Shown here: positions 1 to 9,069 of the stretch, piece by piece
How positions within the stretch are numbered: the first letter of the stretch is position 1
How the letters are laid out: every line of letters begins with the position of its first letter
From: Collimonas antrihumi
Lineage (GTDB): Bacteria; Pseudomonadota; Gammaproteobacteria; Burkholderiales; Burkholderiaceae_D
DNA: 64,000 nucleotides
Direction: 5' to 3'
NCBI RefSeq assembly: GCF_018304965.1
Contig: NZ_JAGQED010000008.1
Coordinates: forward strand, 1-64,000
Translations under genes and position numbers: made by a program
Notes under the pieces: generated by a model
Told to the model about the DNA's origin: nothing
Databases searched by the model: none
The model's input: the letters and a program-made list of their open reading frames with translations, nothing else

Positions 1-245
1 AACTGGCGAAATACGGTGAAGAACGCGGCAATGTCGGCAATCTGCTGAGCGATATCCCTTACGGCAAGTTTGCCGAGATGCTGGGTGGTCATGGCGAAGA
101 AGTGCGCGATCCGTCGCAGATCGCCGGTGCTTTGCAGCGGGCCCGTGAAGCGGTGCAGAAGACGCGTCGTTGTGCCGTGGTCAATATCTGGGTCGATCCT
201 GCGGTGTATGCCCCGGGAACCATGGCGCAGACCATGTACAAATAA
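1..245 (+). CDS. oxc: Oxalyl-CoA decarboxylase, C-terminal fragment
   Basis: This is the last 80 or so codons of a gene that begins before the window; the frame runs from base 3 to a TAA at 243-245. The visible peptide starts LAKYGEERGN and ends GTMAQTMYK. The C-terminal QTMYK and the length pattern fit thiamine-diphosphate-dependent oxalyl-CoA decarboxylase, which converts oxalyl-CoA to formyl-CoA and CO2 in the cytoplasm. The formyl-CoA:oxalate CoA-transferase gene follows after 83 bases on the same strand, the expected partner. The active-site and cofactor regions lie outside the window, so the call rests on the tail and the neighbour. Confidence 0.8.
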   Translation, partial: LAKYGEERGNVGNLLSDIPYGKFAEMLGGHGEEVRDPSQIAGALQRAREAVQKTRRCAVVNIWVDPAVYAPGTMAQTMYK

Positions 246-328
246 ATTGCCAGGCCAAAATAATAAATTCAAAAATAGATTCGCAAATTGCACAAAAAGA
301 TTCGATCAAATGAAACAGGAGATTTGAA

Positions 329-1597
329 ATGACCAAGGAAACAAGCAAGGCAAAGCCACTGGACGGCATCCGCATCATCGACTTCACGCACGTGCAAGCC
401 GGTCCTGCATGTACGCAAATGCTGGCATGGTTTGGCGCCGACGTGATCAAGGTTGAGCGTCCCGGTTCAGGCGATGTGACACGCTCGCAACTGCGCGACA
501 TCCCGGATGTCGACGCGCTGTATTTCACCATGTTGAACAGCAACAAGCGATCGCTCACGCTGGATACCAAAAAGCCGGAAGGCAAGCTGGTGCTGGAAAA
601 GCTGATCAAGGAATCCGACGTCCTGGTTGAAAACTTCGGTCCGGGTGCGCTTGACCGCATGGGCTTCTCCTGGGAGCGCATCAACGAACTCAATCCAAAG
701 ATGATCGTCGCTTCGGTAAAGGGCTTCAGCGACGGCCATCACTATGATGATTTGAAAGTCTACGAAAACGTCGCCCAATGCGCCGGCGGCGCGGCTTCCA
801 CCACCGGTTTCTGGGACGGCCCGCCAACCGTCAGCGCCGCTGCCCTGGGCGATAGCAACACCGGCATGCACCTGGCGATCGGCATTCTCACGGCGTTGAT
901 CGGTCGCGACAAGAGTGGCAAGGGCCAGCGGGTCGCGGTCTCGATGCAAGATAGCGTTCTGAATCTGTGCCGGGTCAAATTGCGCGACCAGCAACGCCTG
1001 GACCGGCTCGGCTTCCTGGAAGAATATCCGCAATACCCGCACGGCACGTTCAGCGATGTCGTACCGCGCGGCGGCAATGCCGGTGGTGGCGGTCAACCGG
1101 GCTGGGTGCTCAAGTGCAAAGGTTGGGAAAACGATCCGAACGCCTATATCTATTTCACCATCCAAGGCCATGCCTGGGCGCCTATCTGCAAAGCGATCGG
1201 CAAGGATGAATGGATCGACGATCCGGCCTACAGCACGCCAAAGGCGCGCCAGCCGCATATCACCGAGATTTTCGACACCATAGAAGTGTGGCTGAAGGAC
1301 AAGACCAAGTTTGAAGCAGTCGACATCTTGCGCAAATTCGACATTCCTTGCGCACCGGTGCTGACCATGAAAGAACTGGCAAACGATCCGTCGCTGCGCG
1401 CCAGCGGCACCATTACCGAAGTCGATCATAAGGAACGCGGTAAATACCTGACTGTCGGCAGCCCGATCAAGTTCTCCGATCTGACCCCGGAAATCACCGG
1501 ATCGCCATTGCTGGGCGAGCATACCGATGAAGTGTTGGCGAGCCTCGGCTACAGCGCCGGACAGATTGCAGAATTGCATGGTTCGCAAGCGGTCTGA
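329..1597 (+). CDS. frc: Formyl-CoA:oxalate CoA-transferase (Oxalobacter-like subtype)
   Basis: A 422-residue CaiB/BaiF family class III CoA-transferase. It moves CoA from formyl-CoA to oxalate, giving the oxalyl-CoA used by Oxc. The N-terminal [13 protein letters not shown], the catalytic Asp in GDSNTGMH (Asp175 here, equivalent to Asp169 of the Oxalobacter formigenes enzyme) and the glycine loop in [11 protein letters not shown] are all present. The intact four-glycine loop makes it closest to the Oxalobacter type. The position that is Trp48 in O. formigenes FRC, as I recall it, is Gln here (TRSQLRD). The ATG has an AGGAG site 5' (acaggagatttgaaatg). It probably forms one operon with oxc. 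Confidence 0.93.
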   Translation: MTKETSKAKPLDGIRIIDFTHVQAGPACTQMLAWFGADVIKVERPGSGDVTRSQLRDIPDVDALYFTMLNSNKRSLTLDTKKPEGKLVLEKLIKESDVLVENFGPGALDRMGFSWERINELNPKMIVASVKGFSDGHHYDDLKVYENVAQCAGGAASTTGFWDGPPTVSAAALGDSNTGMHLAIGILTALIGRDKSGKGQRVAVSMQDSVLNLCRVKLRDQQRLDRLGFLEEYPQYPHGTFSDVVPRGGNAGGGGQPGWVLKCKGWENDPNAYIYFTIQGHAWAPICKAIGKDEWIDDPAYSTPKARQPHITEIFDTIEVWLKDKTKFEAVDILRKFDIPCAPVLTMKELANDPSLRASGTITEVDHKERGKYLTVGSPIKFSDLTPEITGSPLLGEHTDEVLASLGYSAGQIAELHGSQAV

Positions 1598-1711
1598 TAC
1601 TCTCGGAATAGCAGTATGATAGGTGGATAATCGTCGTGTTGACGATTGACGGCGTCCGCCTCGGACGCCGTTTTCACATGCAGGCGGTTTACTCGACACA
1701 GGAGCAGGAAT

Positions 1712-2161
1712 ATGTCATCCACACTCGATCTCAAGCAGTTGGTAGAGGCAATTGGCGATGCCATCGTGATTTCCGACGCCAGGGGCGCCATCACCTTATG
1801 GAATCCAGCAGCCGAGCGCATGTTTGGTTTTACCCAGGAAGATGCGTTGGGGAAGTCGCTGGATCTGATCATCCCCGAACGGCAACGCCAGCGTCATTGG
1901 GACGGTTACCAGAAGACCATGGATACCGGCATCACCCGCTACGGCAACGATGTGCTACGGGTGCCTGCGGTACATAAGGATGGACACACCTTGTCGATCG
2001 CGTTTACGGTGGCATTGCTGCATACGCCGGACAACAAGGTGGCGGCCATCGTTGCGGTCATCCGCGATGAAAGCAGCCGCTTCGCCGAAGATCGCGCCTT
2101 GCGCAAACGTCTGACAGAACTTGAAGCCAAACTGGCTACGCAAACAGCCGAGTCCAGTTAG
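1712..2161 (+). CDS. Single PAS-domain protein
   Basis: A 149-residue cytoplasmic protein made of one PAS domain (about residues 5-120) and a short charged C-terminal helix; no kinase, cyclase or DNA-binding output domain follows. Diagnostic stretches are DAIVISDARG, LWNPAAERMFGF, an IPER-RQRHWDGY segment and HKDGHTLSIAF. I chose ATG 1712 because ggagcaggaat precedes it; a longer reading from 1646 has no good ribosome-binding site and an unlikely Arg-rich start. It sits between two frc genes on the same strand, suggesting a sensory role in oxalate or formate metabolism, but its ligand is unknown. The RQRHWDGY histidine recalls heme-PAS proteins; that is speculation. Confidence 0.8.
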   Translation: MSSTLDLKQLVEAIGDAIVISDARGAITLWNPAAERMFGFTQEDALGKSLDLIIPERQRQRHWDGYQKTMDTGITRYGNDVLRVPAVHKDGHTLSIAFTVALLHTPDNKVAAIVAVIRDESSRFAEDRALRKRLTELEAKLATQTAESS

Positions 2162-2175
2162 TATATTGATGGAAC

Positions 2176-2240
2176 CGTTACCGGGAGTCGTTACCGGGAG
2201 TCGTTACCGAGAGTCGTTACCGAGAGTCGTTATCGAGAGA
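2176..2240. repeat. Five-copy 13-bp tandem repeat
   Basis: Five consecutive 13-bp units at 2176, 2189, 2202, 2215 and 2228. The unit is cgttaccgggagt in copies 1-2, cgttaccgagagt in copies 3-4 and cgttatcgagaga in copy 5. It fills the gap between the PAS gene and the second frc gene, ending 52 bases before that ATG. Copies drift in order, as expected from slippage. Confidence 0.9.
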
Positions 2241-2292
2241 CCGATATACGGTTCGATCAATATAAATATATAAATATAAACAGGAGATTGTA

Positions 2293-3540
2293 ATGAGCAA
2301 AGCACTGGATGGCGTGCGCATTCTTGACTTCACCCATGTCCAGTCAGGGCCGACCTGCACGCAGCTGCTGGCCTGGTTCGGCGCCGACGTCATCAAGGTC
2401 GAGCGCGCAGGCGAGGGTGACGCCACACGTGGACAATTGCGCGATATTCCCGGGGTCGACAGCCTGTATTTCACTATGTTGAACCATAACAAGCGTTCAA
2501 TCACTCTGGATACCAAAAATCCCAAAGGCAAGGAAGTACTGGAAACACTGATCAAGGATTGCGATGTGCTGGTAGAGAATTTCGCACCCGGTGCGCTCGA
2601 TCGCATGGGCTTTTCCTGGGAACGCATCCAGGAGTTGAATCCACGCATGATCGTCGCCTCCGTCAAAGGTTTCGGTCCCGGCAAATACGAGGATTGCAAG
2701 GTGTATGAAAACGTCGCCCAATGCGCGGGCGGTGCGGCTTCCACCACTGGTTTCGACGATGGTCCGCCGATGGTGACCGGCGCCCAGATCGGCGACAGCG
2801 GCACCGGCTTGCACCTCGCGCTGGGGATCGTCAGCGCACTGTTTCAGCGCCACACTTCAGGGCGCGGACAGAAGGTGCTGGCGCCGATGCAAGACGCCGT
2901 ATTGAACTTGTGCCGCGTCAAGCTGCGCGACCAGCAGCGGCTGGAACGCACCGGCACCATGCACGAATATCCGCAATACCCGGACAGCAAGTTCGGCGAG
3001 GCAGTGCCGCGCGCCGGCAATGCTTCCGGTGGCGGCCAGCCAGGCTCGATCCTGAAATGCAAGGGCTGGGAAACTGATCCCAACGCTTACATTTATTTCA
3101 TCACCCAGGGTGCGGTCTGGCCTGCGGTGTGCAAAGTGATCGGCGAAGAAGGCTGGATCACCGACGAGGCCTACGCCACGCCGGCGGCGCGCCTGCTGCA
3201 TCTGAAGCCGATCTTTGCCCGCATCGAACAATGGACCATGACCAAGACCAAGTTCGAAGCGATGGATATCTTGAACCAGTACGACATTCCGTGCGGACCG
3301 ATTCTGTCGATGAAGGAAATTGCTGAGGACGCTTCGCTGCGCCAGACGGGCACCATCGTCGAGATCGACCATCCGGCACGCGGCAAGTACCTCACGGTAG
3401 GCAATCCGATCAAGATGTCGGACAGCCCGACGGTGGTCACCCGTTCACCTTTGCTGGGAGAGCATACCGAAGAAGTGCTGGCGCAACTTGGTTATGGCAA
3501 GGACTACATTGCGGCACTGCGCGAAGAGAAAGTGATTTGA
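2293..3540 (+). CDS. frc: Formyl-CoA transferase paralogue (rhizobial-like subtype)
   Basis: A 415-residue CaiB/BaiF family CoA-transferase, a divergent paralogue of the gene at 329. It keeps [13 protein letters not shown], the catalytic Asp168 in GDSGTGLH and the [10 protein letters not shown] tail. The glycine loop reads [11 protein letters not shown] instead of four glycines plus Trp, a pattern I associate with the formyl-CoA transferases of Bradyrhizobium and relatives. It may transfer CoA between formyl-CoA and oxalate or a related acid. The ATG follows aacaggagattgta. A regulator gene overlaps its stop codon, suggesting coupling. Confidence 0.9.
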   Translation: MSKALDGVRILDFTHVQSGPTCTQLLAWFGADVIKVERAGEGDATRGQLRDIPGVDSLYFTMLNHNKRSITLDTKNPKGKEVLETLIKDCDVLVENFAPGALDRMGFSWERIQELNPRMIVASVKGFGPGKYEDCKVYENVAQCAGGAASTTGFDDGPPMVTGAQIGDSGTGLHLALGIVSALFQRHTSGRGQKVLAPMQDAVLNLCRVKLRDQQRLERTGTMHEYPQYPDSKFGEAVPRAGNASGGGQPGSILKCKGWETDPNAYIYFITQGAVWPAVCKVIGEEGWITDEAYATPAARLLHLKPIFARIEQWTMTKTKFEAMDILNQYDIPCGPILSMKEIAEDASLRQTGTIVEIDHPARGKYLTVGNPIKMSDSPTVVTRSPLLGEHTEEVLAQLGYGKDYIAALREEKVI

Positions 3541-3560
3541 ATCAGGCCTGGGCTGACGAC

Positions 3561-4334
3561 ATGGCTGCGGGATCAAACGACAAAGCGCCCCATTCTGTCG
3601 ACGGCTCAGTCGTGACATCTGCCTCGGATTATCCTGGCGGCCACGTCATCCCGCTGCACCGGCATGCCTGCGCGCAGCTGCTGTATGCAACCAAGGGCGT
3701 CATGACGGTGGATGCAGCAGCCGGGCGCTGGATAGTGCCGCCCGGCCGCGCCGTCTGGCTGCAGGCGCATGTCGATCATCAGGTCCGTATGCATGGCGAG
3801 GTCGGGTTGCGCACGCTGTTGCTTGATGTCGATGCTGCCATGGCGCGGCGCCTGCCGGCACGCAGTTGCGTGTTGAATATCTCGCCTTTGCTGCGTGAGC
3901 TGATTGCTGCGGTTCATTGCAACCCGGCAGCGGACGATGGCGCCAGGCGCAACTGGCATATGCTGCAACTGTTGCTGCACGAATTGGGTTCGGTAACGGT
4001 GCTGCCTCTTTTTTTGCCCTTGCCGCTGGCTGCGCGGCTACGCAGTCTTTGCGAGTTGCTGATGGCGACTCCCGGCAAACAGGTGACAATCGAAACCTGG
4101 GCTGGCCAGCTCGGTATTTCCACCAGTACCCTGCATCGCCTGTTCCTGCGCCAGACCGGCATGCGGTTCGGGCAATGGCGACAGCAAGCGCGGCTGTTGC
4201 TGGCTCTGGAACAACTGGCGCGCGGTGGCAAGGTTGCCGCAGCAGCGCAAGACCAAGGCTACAGCAGCCAGAGCGCATTCAGCGCCATGTTCAGAAAACA
4301 CTTCGGCAGCACCCCCAGCGCTTTCTACCGCTAA
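3561..4334 (+). CDS. AraC-family transcriptional regulator with cupin sensor domain
   Basis: About 257 residues from ATG 3561; a TTG at 3537 that overlaps the frc stop (TTGA) would add eight residues. The N-terminal half is a cupin-like sensor (GGHVIPLHRHACAQLLYA and VPPGRAVWLQA). The C-terminal third is an AraC helix-turn-helix pair (WAGQLGISTSTLHRLFLRQTG, then AAAAQDQGYSSQSAFSAMFRKHFG). It is the last gene of the oxalate group and is likely to control it, perhaps in response to oxalate or a CoA ester. The effector cannot be read from sequence. Confidence 0.88.
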   Translation: MAAGSNDKAPHSVDGSVVTSASDYPGGHVIPLHRHACAQLLYATKGVMTVDAAAGRWIVPPGRAVWLQAHVDHQVRMHGEVGLRTLLLDVDAAMARRLPARSCVLNISPLLRELIAAVHCNPAADDGARRNWHMLQLLLHELGSVTVLPLFLPLPLAARLRSLCELLMATPGKQVTIETWAGQLGISTSTLHRLFLRQTGMRFGQWRQQARLLLALEQLARGGKVAAAAQDQGYSSQSAFSAMFRKHFGSTPSAFYR

Positions 4335-4368
4335 ATCCCCGCAGACTTTTCTTCAACACCGGTGTCGC

Positions 4369-4396
4369 AGCGTGGGCAAGCTTTTTTGCCCACGCT
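4369..4396. repeat. Perfect hairpin of the GTGGGCAA dispersed repeat family; possible two-way terminator
   Basis: Arms agcgtgggcaa (4369-4379) and ttgcccacgct (4386-4396) are perfectly complementary around a six-base T-rich loop. It lies between the convergent araC and paaY genes, so it could end transcription from both sides. The same core occurs at 31209-31299 and, degenerate, at 9009-9038. Confidence 0.75.
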
Positions 4397-4417
4397 GGCG
4401 GGCCTCGGAATTTTCTA

Positions 4418-5020
4418 TTACTTGCGTTTTTCAGCGATCAACGGCCGAACATCCGGCGCTTGCAGGCGAGGGCGATCCGGCTCGATCGCGGCCAGCGGTA
4501 ACACTTCGATCATTGTAGCCAGGCAGCGGCGCGTCAGATCCTGGTAGGTCAGCGTTCCTTCCTGTTTCCAGGCAATTTCTTCTTCGCTCAGCTCGCGTAT
4601 CACCTTGGCAGGAACCCCGGCAGCCAGGGAGCGCGGTGGAATTTTCATGCCGGCACGCACAAATGCGCTGGCAGCTACGATGGCGTGCTCGCCGATCTCC
4701 GCCTCATCCATCACCACTGCGTTCATTCCCACCAGCGCGCCACGCCGCACCAGGCAGCTGTGCAACACGGCGCCATGGCCAATGTGACCGTTTTCTTCTA
4801 TCACCGTGTCGGCCGACGGGAAGCCGTGGATGACGCAAGTGTCCTGCACATTGGCTCCGCGTTGCAACACGATGCGCCCGAAATCGCCGCGCAGCGAGGC
4901 ACAAGGGCCGACATAGCAATCGGGACCGATGATGACGTCGCCGATCAGCACTGCGGTCGGATGCACGTATGCGCTCGGATCTACTACCGGCGTGACACCT
5001 TCGATGGCATAGCAGGGCAT
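4418..5020 (-). CDS. paaY: PaaY, hexapeptide-repeat thioesterase of phenylacetate degradation
   Basis: A 200-residue left-handed beta-helix protein of the gamma-carbonic-anhydrase-like family. Repeats of the hexapeptide type run from [21 protein letters not shown] through [15 protein letters not shown] and [20 protein letters not shown]. The metal-binding histidines fit [16 protein letters not shown]. In the family PaaY is a trimeric metal thioesterase that clears dead-end CoA esters formed when the epoxide pathway stalls. It is transcribed away from paaR, and the shared intergenic region holds a 12-bp palindrome. Confidence 0.9.
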   Translation of the reverse strand: MPCYAIEGVTPVVDPSAYVHPTAVLIGDVIIGPDCYVGPCASLRGDFGRIVLQRGANVQDTCVIHGFPSADTVIEENGHIGHGAVLHSCLVRRGALVGMNAVVMDEAEIGEHAIVAASAFVRAGMKIPPRSLAAGVPAKVIRELSEEEIAWKQEGTLTYQDLTRRCLATMIEVLPLAAIEPDRPRLQAPDVRPLIAEKRK

Positions 5021-5075
5021 AAGGATTCCTTTGTTTTACCGCTTTTTTATTGTCTAAGAGGCATTTAAATACGCC

Positions 5076-5122
5076 TTGCTTTTATCTTCAGGCTTAAAAT
5101 ATAATTTAATCCGACCGGTCGG
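5076..5122 (+). promoter_or_regulatory. paaR promoter and palindromic operator
   Basis: A perfect -10 hexamer TATAAT (5100-5105) lies 18 bases after TTGCTT (5076-5081). The perfect 12-bp palindrome CCGACCGGTCGG spans 5111-5122, just downstream of the -10 and 28 bases before the paaR start. A TetR dimer bound there would block paaR and could affect divergent paaY. This supports autoregulation by PaaR. I found no second copy upstream of paaZ or paaA by eye. Confidence 0.75.
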
Positions 5123-5149
5123 TCAATAATGTTTTAATGGATCAGACAA

Positions 5150-5767
5150 ATGGCACGTGGACGTTCTCCCGGATACGACGACCAGCGCGAGGCAATTCGG
5201 GCCGGCGCGGCGCAATTGTTCGCATCGCGCGGCTATCCGGCTACTTCAATGAATGAAGTGGCCGACGCTTGCGGTATGTCGAAACCCTCGCTTTATCACT
5301 ATTTCCGGGATAAGGACGCATTACTGGCCAGTATCGCCGAAGACCATGTGTCGCGGCTGGAGGCGGTAGTCGAGGCTGTGCAGAAAGAAAGTCTCGATCC
5401 GAAAGCGCATCTGTATCGCCTGATTAACCGCTTCGTCGAGGAATATGCCGGCGCCCAGCATGCGCATCGGGTCCTTACCGAGGACGTGCGTTTTCTTGGC
5501 GAAGAAGACCGTGAACGCATCCTGGAAGGGCAACGCAGAGTCGTCGCCGCATTTGCACAAGTGATTGTCGCTTTGCGTCCGGAACTGGGCGAGGCGCAAC
5601 TGGCCAAGCCGCTGACCATGCTGCTGTTCGGCATGATCAACTGGATGTTCACCTGGCTGAAACAGGATGGCAACCTGACGCATGAGGCGATGGCGCCCAT
5701 CGTCGCCGATTTATTCTTTGGCGGTTATCCGGCGGTGCAATTGCCGGCGATCGCCGCTGGCGCTTAG
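5150..5767 (+). CDS. paaR: PaaR, TetR-family regulator of phenylacetate catabolism
   Basis: A 205-residue TetR repressor. The helix-turn-helix is at about residues 15-60 (AAQLFASRGYPATSMNEVADACGMSKPSLYHYFRDKDALL), followed by an all-helical ligand domain. Its place between paaY and paaZ matches the TetR-type PaaR of Burkholderia and other betaproteobacteria, which senses phenylacetyl-CoA. A 12-bp palindrome precedes the gene. paaX, a second known phenylacetate regulator of a different family, lies 2.2 kb downstream, so two regulators may share control. Confidence 0.87.
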   Translation: MARGRSPGYDDQREAIRAGAAQLFASRGYPATSMNEVADACGMSKPSLYHYFRDKDALLASIAEDHVSRLEAVVEAVQKESLDPKAHLYRLINRFVEEYAGAQHAHRVLTEDVRFLGEEDRERILEGQRRVVAAFAQVIVALRPELGEAQLAKPLTMLLFGMINWMFTWLKQDGNLTHEAMAPIVADLFFGGYPAVQLPAIAAGA

Positions 5768-5841
5768 CCGAGCTTGTAAGTGCGTGTTACCCATACCCGT
5801 GATGCACGCCTTTTAACGAAATCCAGATAAAGAGAGTTTTC

Positions 5842-7896
5842 ATGATGAATGTGCCTACCTTACAAAGTTTCATCGGCGGCCGCTGGCTCGGCAGTCAGCC
5901 GGCGCAGGTGCTGGCGAGTGCAGTCAACGGCCGCGCCGTGGCGTACACCCATGCCGAGACCATTGATTTCGATGAGGCGCTGGCTCACGCGCGGCGCCAG
6001 GGTGTGCCGGCGTTGATGGCAATGGATTTCCAGGAGCGCGCGGCGCGCCTGAAAGCGCTTGCAGCTTACCTTGCGGAGCGCAAGGAGCAGTTGTATGCGA
6101 TCTCGCAGCATACCGGCGCCACGCGTGCCGACAGCTGGATCGATATCGAGGGCGGCACCGGTACGTTGTTCGCCTACGCCAGCATGGGATCGAACGAACT
6201 CCCTTCCGGCAACGTATTTCACGAAGGGCCGCCGATCCAGCTAGGGAAACAAGGCAAGTTCTTTGGCACACATATCTTGGTGCCGCGCGGCGGCGTGGCT
6301 GTGCATATCAATGCTTTCAATTTCCCGGTGTGGGGCTTGCTGGAGAAATTTGCGCCGAGTTTCCTGGCCGGCATGCCATGCATAGCCAAGCCGGCGACCG
6401 CGACCAGCTATTTGACCGAGGCCATGGTGAGGCTGGCGCACGAGTCCGGCCTGCTGCCCGAAGGCAGTTTGCAACTGGTTATCGGCAGCAGTGGCGACTT
6501 GCTTGATCGCCTGCAAGGGATGGACGTCGTGACCTTTACCGGTTCGGCCGATACTGCGGCCAAGTTGCGCGCAAATGCCAATCTGATCAGGCAATCCGTA
6601 CCATTCAATGCGGAAGCGGATTCGCTTAATTGCGCCATCCTGGGACCGGACGTGATGCCGGATGATGAAGAATTCGATCTGTTCGTCAAGGAAGTGGCGC
6701 GAGAGATGACCACCAAGGCAGGGCAGAAATGTACCGCTATCCGCCGTGCCATCGTACCGCGCCGGCATCTGGATGCCGTGGCGCAGCGGCTGCGTGAACG
6801 GCTTGCAAAAACCGTTGTGGGCGATCCGGCGCGTGATGGCGTCAAGATGGGTCCGCTGGCATCGCATGCGCAACAGGCGGACGTCGCCGAGCGCCTGGCA
6901 TTGCTGGCGCAGGGCAATGAAATTGTATTTGGAGGCGGTGGCAACGCTTTCCGGCCGGTCGGCGACGGCGTGGCTGAAGGTGCGTTCTTTGCCCCGACCT
7001 TGCTATTGTGCCGCGATGGATTCAAGAACGACAAAGTGCACGAGATCGAAGCATTCGGTCCGGTGAGTACCCTGATGCCTTATGACGAACTGGATGAAGC
7101 GTTGGCGTTGGCGGCGAAAGGGCGCGGCAGCCTGGTCGGCTCGCTGGTGACGCGCGATCCGAAAGTCGCGGCGCGAGCGATTCCGGTAGCGGCCATGCAT
7201 CATGGGCGCATGCTGATATTGGAGCGTGAAGCGGCAATCGAGTCGACCGGCCATGGCTCGCCATTGCCAGCCTTGAAGCACGGCGGCCCGGGACGTGCCG
7301 GCGGCGGTGAAGAACTGGGCGGCATTCGCGCAGTCAAGCATTATCTGCAGCGCACTGCGGTGCAGGGCTCGGCCACCATGCTGACGGCGGTTACCGGCGA
7401 ATACCTGCGCGGTGCGGCAATCAACGAATCAGAGGTGCATCCATTCCGCCGTCATTTCGACGACTTGCAAATCGGCGATTCTCTGCTGACGCATCGCCGC
7501 ACCGTGACCGAAGCGGATATCGTGGCCTTCGGTGGCTTGTCGGGCGACTATTTTTATATGCATTTCGACGAAATCGCCGCCAGGGATTCGCAATTCGGGA
7601 AGCGTATAGCCCATGGTTATTTCGTCTTGTCGGCGGCTGCTGGCCTGTTTGTTTCGCCTGCGCCGGGGCCGGTACTGGCCAATTATGGCTTGGACACGTT
7701 GCGCTTCGTCAAGCCGGTTGGCATCGGCGACACAATCCAGGCGCGCCTGACTTGTAAACGCAAAATCGATCGTCGCAGGAAAGACGACAAGGGCGTCGGC
7801 CAGGGCGTGGTGGCGTGGGACGTGGCGGTGACCAACCAGCATGGCGAGCTGGTGGCTACTTACGACATTCTTACCCTGGTGTCGAAACGCGCTTGA
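5842..7896 (+). CDS. paaZ: PaaZ, bifunctional oxepin-CoA hydrolase / aldehyde dehydrogenase
   Basis: A 684-residue fusion. Residues 1 to about 520 are an NAD(P)-dependent aldehyde dehydrogenase with the catalytic Cys297 in GQKCTAIRR. Residues about 540-684 are a MaoC-type hotdog hydratase with Asp569 and His574 in GDYFYMHFDE. These match Cys295, Asp561 and His566 of the E. coli enzyme with a constant small shift. It opens the oxepin ring of oxepin-CoA and oxidises the resulting semialdehyde to 3-oxo-5,6-dehydrosuberyl-CoA. Both active sites look intact. A separate PaaN-type dehydrogenase also occurs in the cluster at 15605. Confidence 0.95.
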   Translation: MMNVPTLQSFIGGRWLGSQPAQVLASAVNGRAVAYTHAETIDFDEALAHARRQGVPALMAMDFQERAARLKALAAYLAERKEQLYAISQHTGATRADSWIDIEGGTGTLFAYASMGSNELPSGNVFHEGPPIQLGKQGKFFGTHILVPRGGVAVHINAFNFPVWGLLEKFAPSFLAGMPCIAKPATATSYLTEAMVRLAHESGLLPEGSLQLVIGSSGDLLDRLQGMDVVTFTGSADTAAKLRANANLIRQSVPFNAEADSLNCAILGPDVMPDDEEFDLFVKEVAREMTTKAGQKCTAIRRAIVPRRHLDAVAQRLRERLAKTVVGDPARDGVKMGPLASHAQQADVAERLALLAQGNEIVFGGGGNAFRPVGDGVAEGAFFAPTLLLCRDGFKNDKVHEIEAFGPVSTLMPYDELDEALALAAKGRGSLVGSLVTRDPKVAARAIPVAAMHHGRMLILEREAAIESTGHGSPLPALKHGGPGRAGGGEELGGIRAVKHYLQRTAVQGSATMLTAVTGEYLRGAAINESEVHPFRRHFDDLQIGDSLLTHRRTVTEADIVAFGGLSGDYFYMHFDEIAARDSQFGKRIAHGYFVLSAAAGLFVSPAPGPVLANYGLDTLRFVKPVGIGDTIQARLTCKRKIDRRRKDDKGVGQGVVAWDVAVTNQHGELVATYDILTLVSKRA

Positions 7897-7946
7897 GTGG
7901 TCATGGCCTGAACCGGGCGTTCGTCAGCCATGTCTGATTACTACAC

Positions 7947-8882
7947 TCAGTTCAGACCGCCGAAGCGCTGGTAAAAATAGGGTGCCGCAGCCGGTACGTC
8001 GTCGCTTTCGCGACGCAGGGTTTCAAGTATGTATTCTTCGGCGCTGGCCTGGGTGGCGTTATACACCTGATGGCAAAGATCATAGGCCGTCTTGCCGGGC
8101 CAGTTGGCCGGTAATAGTTCCAGCGGCAGTTGCGGGTCGTGCAATTGCACGCGGCGGAATTCGTGGATCGCCAAGGTCCGCAAGACGAATGCCTGTTCGG
8201 GATCAAGTATCTTTTTTGCGTTCAGGAGTTTTGGCAGCGACGCAAAGCACGTCAGGTAGTGCTCGTAATCGGCCATTACCGATTCCAGTTGCCAGCATTG
8301 CTCAACCAGGTCGCTGAGCGGCCGTCCGGCCACCTCTTGTGCTTCGGTTGCGCTGCACACAAAAACTGTATCGTGTACATCGATGCGATCGAGAATTTCC
8401 CGAAGCGTCTGCGGATCGGCGTTGGGATGTCCGAAAATCGCCGGCGCGATGGTGCCGAAGCCTTCCCACAGCAATTCTTTGCGTAACAAGGCACGCTGCT
8501 CGGCAGTGATGCCGTCGCCACTAGCGAACAGCAATGTCCATTTTCCTTGCCATGGCTGGTCCGAAGGCGTGTACACCCGCTGATACGCATGCTCAAAGCG
8601 GGTGGCCGCCGCCGGATTCAGTGCGTACAAGCTGCGTCGGCCCTCGCGCTTGGCGTCCAGCCATCCTTCTTCTGCGAGGCGGAATACACTGGTACGGACC
8701 AGGCGGTCGCTGATGCCGAAGGGCGCGAGCAGCTCGATCAGGCTGCCTAGCCATACTTCGCCGCCATGCGGCGTAATCGTATCGCCGAAAAGTGTCATCA
8801 CCACGGACTTCGCTCTTGGCGGATTGGTCGCTATAAACTGCTCAATCCATTTCTTGATTGCCGGGCTTGGAGTTGAATTCAT
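7947..8882 (-). CDS. paaX: PaaX, phenylacetyl-CoA-responsive repressor
   Basis: About 311 residues from the ATG at 8882 (MNSTPSPAIKKW). The N-terminal winged helix includes PPRAKSVVMTLFGDTITPHGGEVWLGSL and SDRLVRTSVFRLAEEGWLDAKREGRRSLYAL, typical of PaaX. The long C-terminal half is the PaaX effector domain (EFRRVQLHDPQLPLELLPANWPG). The family represses paa genes until phenylacetyl-CoA binds. It is convergent with paaZ. A reading extended upstream to 8975 has no family support. Confidence 0.93.
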   Translation of the reverse strand: MNSTPSPAIKKWIEQFIATNPPRAKSVVMTLFGDTITPHGGEVWLGSLIELLAPFGISDRLVRTSVFRLAEEGWLDAKREGRRSLYALNPAAATRFEHAYQRVYTPSDQPWQGKWTLLFASGDGITAEQRALLRKELLWEGFGTIAPAIFGHPNADPQTLREILDRIDVHDTVFVCSATEAQEVAGRPLSDLVEQCWQLESVMADYEHYLTCFASLPKLLNAKKILDPEQAFVLRTLAIHEFRRVQLHDPQLPLELLPANWPGKTAYDLCHQVYNATQASAEEYILETLRRESDDVPAAAPYFYQRFGGLN

Positions 8883-9008
8883 GATCGAGAGAAGATAGTC
8901 TTTGCAATTCAGAATAGCAGGCTCGCCAAAAAATGGGTGCACTGCCGAATTGCTGGATGATACAGGCATCGGCACATTTTTTCACTTCTGGATCATCTGC
9001 AAGCGCCA

Positions 9009-9038
9009 TAGGGTGGACACGCCTTTGTGCCCACCCTA
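9009..9038. repeat. Degenerate copy of the TAGGGTGG dispersed hairpin repeat
   Basis: Arms tagggtggacac (9009-9020) and gtgcccacccta (9027-9038) pair with one mismatch around a six-base loop. The arm sequence matches the outer arms of the longer element at 31209-31299. It lies between the divergently placed paaX start and the oxidase terminator. Confidence 0.7.
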
Positions 9039-9069
9039 CGAGGTTGATAAGCGATTTGCGCGAGGTAAT

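Noticed and set aside
467-1699. 410-residue minus-strand frame opposite frc
   Set aside because: Mirrors the frc coding frame; the plus-strand protein has catalytic motifs and a ribosome-binding site.
2176-2240. CRISPR array
   Set aside because: Units are contiguous without spacers; it is a simple tandem repeat.
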